Source: Gammaproteobacteria bacterium
GTDB taxonomy: Bacteria > Pseudomonadota > Gammaproteobacteria > Pseudomonadales > Cellvibrionaceae
DNA: 9,924 bases
Direction: 5' to 3'
Assembly (NCBI GenBank): GCA_021151625.1
Contig: JAGKWY010000125.1
Coordinates: 1-9,924 of the forward strand
A program made the position numbers and the translations under genes. Below the pieces are notes generated by a model, which had not been told where the DNA came from, searched no databases, and saw nothing but the letters and a program-made list of their open reading frames with translations. Shown here piece by piece: positions 6,607-9,924 of the stretch. Within the stretch, counting starts at the first letter, position 1. Each line of letters starts with the position of its first letter.

Positions 6607-6635
6607 AGAATAGCAATCAAGCTAACTTTTAGTAA
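6607..6635 (-). promoter_or_regulatory. candidate qorB promoter
   Basis: Read on the minus strand, TTACTA (6635-6630) and TATTCT (6612-6607) are 17 bases apart. Matches to consensus are modest (three of six and four of six). The -35 lies within the palindrome at 6622-6636, so a bound repressor would block it. The expected leader is about 50 bases. Confidence 0.35.
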
Positions 6636-6636
6636 G
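6622..6636. promoter_or_regulatory. candidate HxlR-type operator
   Basis: CTAACT and AGTAAG flank a TTT centre and pair at five of six positions, giving a 15-base imperfect palindrome with ACT/AGT inner arms. It lies between the divergent qorB and HxlR-regulator starts, 19 bases before the regulator ATG. Regulators of the DUF24/HxlR family generally bind short inverted repeats in such divergent gaps, so control of both genes by the adjacent regulator is a reasonable inference. A related pair GTAAGTAC (6632-6639) and GTAAGTAT (6650-6657), spaced 18 bases apart, may mark a second half-site. Confidence 0.4.
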
Positions 6637-6655
6637 TACGAACAAAAAGGTAAGT

Positions 6656-7081
6656 ATGAAAAAACATCAACAATCGCTGGATTCGTCAGGGGTGCAGTTC
6701 TCATCCCTTAGTGAGGCGCTGGAGTCGGGCAATGTCTTTGCGGATAAATGCCCCTCGCGCCTGATCCTCAATCACATCACCAGCCGCTGGGGGGTATTGG
6801 TGCTGGTCGCCCTGCTGGCGGGCACTCATCGCTTTAGCGAATTGCGCCGCAAGATCAACGGCGTCAGCGAGCGGATGCTGGCGCAGACCCTGCAAGTGCT
6901 GGAGGCGGATGGTTTTATCGATCGTCGCTCACTGCCGGTAGTGCCGCCTCATGTGGAGTACAGCCTGACACCGCTAGGTGTTGAAGTGGCCGAGCAGGTA
7001 CGCAGCCTGGTGGATTGGATCCAGCAAAACCTGGGGCGGATTAACCTGCCGCTGGAGGAGGGCGAGGGTGTGAATACCTAG
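6656..7081 (+). CDS. ytfH: HxlR-family (DUF24) transcriptional regulator, YtfH-like
   Basis: This 141-residue winged-helix regulator should bind DNA as a dimer and probably controls the divergent qorB operon and itself. The HxlR domain covers about residues 26-120: FADKCPSRLILNHITSRWG (28-46), the recognition-helix region THRFSELRRKINGVSERMLAQ (57-77), then LEADGFIDR and the wing VPPHVEYSLTPLG (96-108). It matches E. coli YtfH closely from memory, with a longer N-terminus of about 8 residues. Cys32 is the only cysteine. It sits at the N-terminal position that serves as the thiol sensor for quinones, diamide or aldehydes in characterised relatives such as YodB and QorR, so a redox-switched repressor is likely but inferred. 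The start at 6656 has only a weak site (AAGGTAAGT), which would keep regulator levels low. It is followed by glnE after 116 bases. Confidence 0.93.
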   Translation: MKKHQQSLDSSGVQFSSLSEALESGNVFADKCPSRLILNHITSRWGVLVLVALLAGTHRFSELRRKINGVSERMLAQTLQVLEADGFIDRRSLPVVPPHVEYSLTPLGVEVAEQVRSLVDWIQQNLGRINLPLEEGEGVNT

Positions 7082-7152
7082 ATTGCGACGCGGCAGGTTG
7101 CACTAATCTGGCCCATTTATTTGAGCGGTTGATGTGGTGCCGTCTGCCAAGC

Positions 7153-7161
7153 TGCTAGTAT
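7153..7161 (+). promoter_or_regulatory. candidate extended -10 promoter for glnE
   Basis: TGCTAGTAT reads as an extended -10 (TGn followed by TAGTAT, five of six to consensus) about 36 bases before the glnE ATG. No convincing -35 lies 16-18 bases upstream. It would explain glnE expression independent of the regulator gene, but readthrough from that gene is also possible since no terminator is visible between them. Confidence 0.35.
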
Positions 7162-7197
7162 TCCCTTCAATCGATAACCTTTACACGAGTTGCCTCT

Positions 7198-9924
7198 ATG
7201 CTGAATTTCACCGGCGTGCCCGTCGAACTGCAGCCTGCTGCCCAGCGTTTTTGGGAGCAATTTTCCGCCGCTATCCAGAACCAGAATTTGTCTGAACCTC
7301 AGTCGCTGTTACCCACCACTATCACGGCGGATGAATTTTCCCGCCAATTAACCCGCGCGTTTGTAGCGAGCGAATTTATCGCCAAAACCTCGGCGCAGAA
7401 GCCGGTGTTGTTATTGGAGTTGATTGAAACCGGTGCATTATTTCGCGCGCAAACCGATGAGGATTTGATTGCGTTTGCAGAAAACATTAATGCTGGAATT
7501 AACGATGCGGATGTTGATATGCGTCTGCGTCGCGCGCGCAACAAGGCGATGATCCGGGTGATCTGGCGCGACCTGAATCGCCTTGCTGGTATGAGTGAAG
7601 TGACGGCGGAGCTATCGCGCTTTGCGGATAAATCTATCCAGCTTGCGGCGGAATACCACTATCGCGCGTTGGAAAATATGTACGGCACACCCGTTGGTCG
7701 CGAGACCGGCAAACCCCAGCCCTTTATGGTGTTGGGCATGGGGAAATTGGGCGCGGGCGAGTTGAATATTTCCTCCGACATCGACCTGATTTTTACCTTT
7801 CCCGAAGGCGGTGAAACCAATCACGCATCGCGTGCTATCAGCAACCAGGAGTTTTTCGTCAAGCTCGGCCAGCGTGTGATCAAGAGTCTGGATACCATTA
7901 CCGCCGAGGGGTTTGTATTCCGGGTTGATATGCGTTTGCGTCCTCATGGTGAAAGCGGCGCACTCGCGATGAGTTTTGTGGGCATGGAGGATTACTATCA
8001 GACCCAGGGGCGCGAGTGGGAGCGCTATGCCATGATCAAGGCGCGCACTGTGGCTATGGCGGGTGGTGAGCAACAGGAACAGGCGCGCAAAACCCTGCGC
8101 AAAATGTTGCAGCCGTTTACCTATCGCCAATATATCGATTTCAGCGCGATTGAGTCCCTGCGTGAAATGAAGGGATTGATTGCGCGGCAAGTGCAGCGCA
8201 AGGGTATGAACCTTGATGTAAAGTTGGGCGAAGGCGGCATCCGCGAAGTGGAATTTGTGGTGCAGGTATTCCAACTGATTCGCGGCGGGCGCGATGCACT
8301 GTTACGCAAGCGCAAGGTGCCGGTGTTGTTGCCGATCCTTGAGCAGGAAAATTACCTGCCCCCCGGTGCTGGTAGTGCCTTGCTGGAAGCCTATATTTTC
8401 CTGCGCAATACCGAGCATGCGATTCAGGGGTTCCAAGATAAACAGACGCAGGCCTTGCCGGTTGATCCGCTTGGTCAGCGGCGCCTGGCCTGGGCGATGG
8501 GCTTTGATAATTGGGACAGTTTTTTTACTGTGCTGAGCGCTTATCGCCAGCGAGTGAATGCTGAATTCAAAGCAGTGATAGCCGCGCCGGATGAAGAGGA
8601 ATCCATCGACCAAAAAGCGCTGACATTCTGTCTGAGTTTGTGGGAGGGCAGCTTGCAGGGCGAGGATGCTATCCATGCGCTGGAGGCGCGCGATGTCGAG
8701 TCGGCCCTTGGGCTGGTAAAAAACCTGGCCGACCTGCGCGCGAGCCGCGCGGTCTTATCCATGCAAGCGAGCGGTCGCACGCGTTTGGATGTGTTTATTC
8801 CTCGCTTGCTGCAGGGGCTATTTACCCAGGCAGGCGCGGGTAAGTTGCCACTAACTATCGCGGAAACCTTTGGCCGTATTGTGCCCTTTATTGAAGCGGT
8901 GGCGCGGCGGACGGCGTATCTGGTGCTGTTGGTGGAAAACCCCACTGCATTGCAACAGCTAATTCGCCTCTGCGCCGCCAGCCCCTGGATCGCCGATCAA
9001 CTCACCCAATTCCCCGCGTTGCTCGATGAGTTGCTGACTCCAGAAAGTCTTTATGCCCCGCCCGATAAGGCATTGCTGCGCGATGAATTGCGCCGCGATG
9101 TGCTGCGCCTGACCTGGGATGACCTTGAAGGTCATATGGAAGCTCTGCGCTATTTTCGTCTCGCCCATGGCTTGCGGGTGGCGGCGAGTGAGGTCACTGG
9201 TGCTTTGCCCCTGATGAAAGTGAGTGATTACCTGACCTATATCGCCGAGGTGGTGCTGGAGCATGTACTGCAACTCTCCTGGGAGCATATGGTGGAGCGC
9301 CATGGTCGCCCACGTCGTGGGGACGGTTCGGTGGATACGGCCGCCGATTTTGTGATTGTCGGCTATGGCAAGCTGGGTGGAATCGAACTGAGTCACGGCT
9401 CGGATCTGGATTTGGTGTTTATCCATAACAGCGATTCGAGTTTTTCCACTGATGGTGAGCGCAGTATCGATAACCTCACTTTCTACACCCGTTTGGGGCA
9501 GCGGATTATCCACGTGCTCAATACCTATACGCCCACTGGCAAGCTCTACGAGGTGGATATGCGCCTGCGCCCCTCGGGTAATTCGGGGATGTTGGTGTCC
9601 TCGCTCGCTGCATTTGAAAAATATCAGGCGAACGAGGCCTGGACCTGGGAGCACCAGGCCTTGGTGCGGGCGAGGGTGGTGGCCGGCAGTGCGGAATTGG
9701 GTGAACAGTTTGAGGCGGTGCGTCAGCGGATCCTCGGCCGCGTGCGGGATTTGGAGCAGCTGCGCAAGGATGTCGCCGATATGCGGCGCAAAATGCGCGA
9801 GCAATTGGGCAGCGAGGCTAAATCAAAGAGTAAAAACACTCCGCTATTTAATTTGAAACAGGATGCCGGTGGTATCGTGGATATTGAATTTATGGTTCAA
9901 TACGCGGCTTTGGCTTGGGCGTCT
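7198..9924 (+). CDS. glnE: glutamine synthetase adenylyltransferase/deadenylase, 3'-truncated
   Basis: GlnE adds AMP to, and removes it from, a tyrosine of glutamine synthetase, under control of PII (GlnB) and glutamine, so it tunes nitrogen assimilation in the cytoplasm. The frame is open for 909 codons and runs off the window; E. coli GlnE has 946 residues, so a few dozen are missing. The N-terminal deadenylase domain has GMGKLGAGELNISSDIDLIF (180-199) with Asp194 and Asp196, then VDMRLRPHGESGALA and the GlnE motif EGGIREVEFVVQ. The C-terminal adenylyltransferase domain has GYGKLGGIELSHGSDLDLVF (722-741) with Asp736 and Asp738, then VDMRLRPSGNSGMLV. The window ends in the second DAGGIVDIEFMVQYA motif. 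Both active sites look intact. ATG 7198 has only a weak ribosome site (ACGAG). The start fits the family's N-terminal length, with about 20-35 extra residues ahead of each active site compared with E. coli. Confidence 0.96.
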   Translation, partial: MLNFTGVPVELQPAAQRFWEQFSAAIQNQNLSEPQSLLPTTITADEFSRQLTRAFVASEFIAKTSAQKPVLLLELIETGALFRAQTDEDLIAFAENINAGINDADVDMRLRRARNKAMIRVIWRDLNRLAGMSEVTAELSRFADKSIQLAAEYHYRALENMYGTPVGRETGKPQPFMVLGMGKLGAGELNISSDIDLIFTFPEGGETNHASRAISNQEFFVKLGQRVIKSLDTITAEGFVFRVDMRLRPHGESGALAMSFVGMEDYYQTQGREWERYAMIKARTVAMAGGEQQEQARKTLRKMLQPFTYRQYIDFSAIESLREMKGLIARQVQRKGMNLDVKLGEGGIREVEFVVQVFQLIRGGRDALLRKRKVPVLLPILEQENYLPPGAGSALLEAYIFLRNTEHAIQGFQDKQTQALPVDPLGQRRLAWAMGFDNWDSFFTVLSAYRQRVNAEFKAVIAAPDEEESIDQKALTFCLSLWEGSLQGEDAIHALEARDVESALGLVKNLADLRASRAVLSMQASGRTRLDVFIPRLLQGLFTQAGAGKLPLTIAETFGRIVPFIEAVARRTAYLVLLVENPTALQQLIRLCAASPWIADQLTQFPALLDELLTPESLYAPPDKALLRDELRRDVLRLTWDDLEGHMEALRYFRLAHGLRVAASEVTGALPLMKVSDYLTYIAEVVLEHVLQLSWEHMVERHGRPRRGDGSVDTAADFVIVGYGKLGGIELSHGSDLDLVFIHNSDSSFSTDGERSIDNLTFYTRLGQRIIHVLNTYTPTGKLYEVDMRLRPSGNSGMLVSSLAAFEKYQANEAWTWEHQALVRARVVAGSAELGEQFEAVRQRILGRVRDLEQLRKDVADMRRKMREQLGSEAKSKSKNTPLFNLKQDAGGIVDIEFMVQYAALAWAS

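Noticed and set aside
7612..8274. 220-codon open frame antisense to glnE
   Set aside because: It is opposite the first GlnE active site and reads as a His/Leu-rich shadow of it.
8959..9804. 281-codon open frame antisense to glnE
   Set aside because: It lies opposite conserved GlnE coding sequence including the second active site; its length follows from codon bias and it resembles no family.
7198..9924. Possible frameshift or stop in glnE
   Set aside because: I read every codon from 7198 to the window end and found no stop; both active-site motifs are in the same frame.
1..9924. Mobile element, CRISPR array, tRNA or rRNA
   Set aside because: No transposase, terminal inverted repeats, regularly spaced repeats or RNA-gene-like sequence was seen; the only recombinase is the housekeeping XerC.

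Overview
The window looks like a chromosomal segment from a plant-polysaccharide-degrading gammaproteobacterium, most likely Cellvibrio or a close relative. Two things point there. The first is the housekeeping order dapF–DUF484–xerC, typical of gammaproteobacteria. The second is a secreted GH53 endo-galactanase whose catalytic glutamates (E160, E269) sit one residue from those I recall for the Cellvibrio japonicus ('Pseudomonas fluorescens subsp. cellulosa') enzyme. No mobile element, CRISPR array, tRNA or rRNA was seen. Assignments rest on motif reading and recalled family sequences, not on searches.

Region 1 (1-3054, + strand) is an operon-like run. It holds dapF (5' end cut off by the window), a DUF484 gene, xerC, and an unrecognised exported protein of 214 residues that starts 14 bases after xerC. 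In many relatives a HAD-family phosphatase gene (yigB) follows xerC, so this AT-richer gene (about 40% GC by hand count) may be a local insertion. A strong terminator, built to work in both directions, closes the run.

Region 2 (3058-5005) holds a glycine-zipper membrane protein gene on the minus strand, a 323-base intergenic stretch with a candidate promoter and a hairpin, and the GH53 galactanase gene on the plus strand. The galactanase is followed by a second two-way terminator. It stands alone, with no transporter or other glycoside hydrolase gene beside it.

Region 3 (5046-7081) is a redox-stress module. qorB (quinone reductase, YtfG-like) and a DsbA/FrnE-like thiol oxidoreductase gene overlap by 14 bases on the minus strand. 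Divergent from them is an HxlR-family regulator (YtfH-like) with a single N-terminal cysteine. The 103-base gap between them carries an imperfect palindrome over the -35 of a candidate qorB promoter. The simplest reading is a quinone- or electrophile-sensing repressor controlling a quinone reductase and a thiol oxidoreductase.

Region 4 (7198-9924, + strand) is glnE, the two-headed glutamine synthetase adenylyltransferase/deadenylase. It is open for 909 codons without interruption and runs off the right edge. Both nucleotidyltransferase active sites are present. Most of the window is ordinary. The parts most worth a second look are the unknown gene after xerC and the qorB–DsbA–HxlR module.
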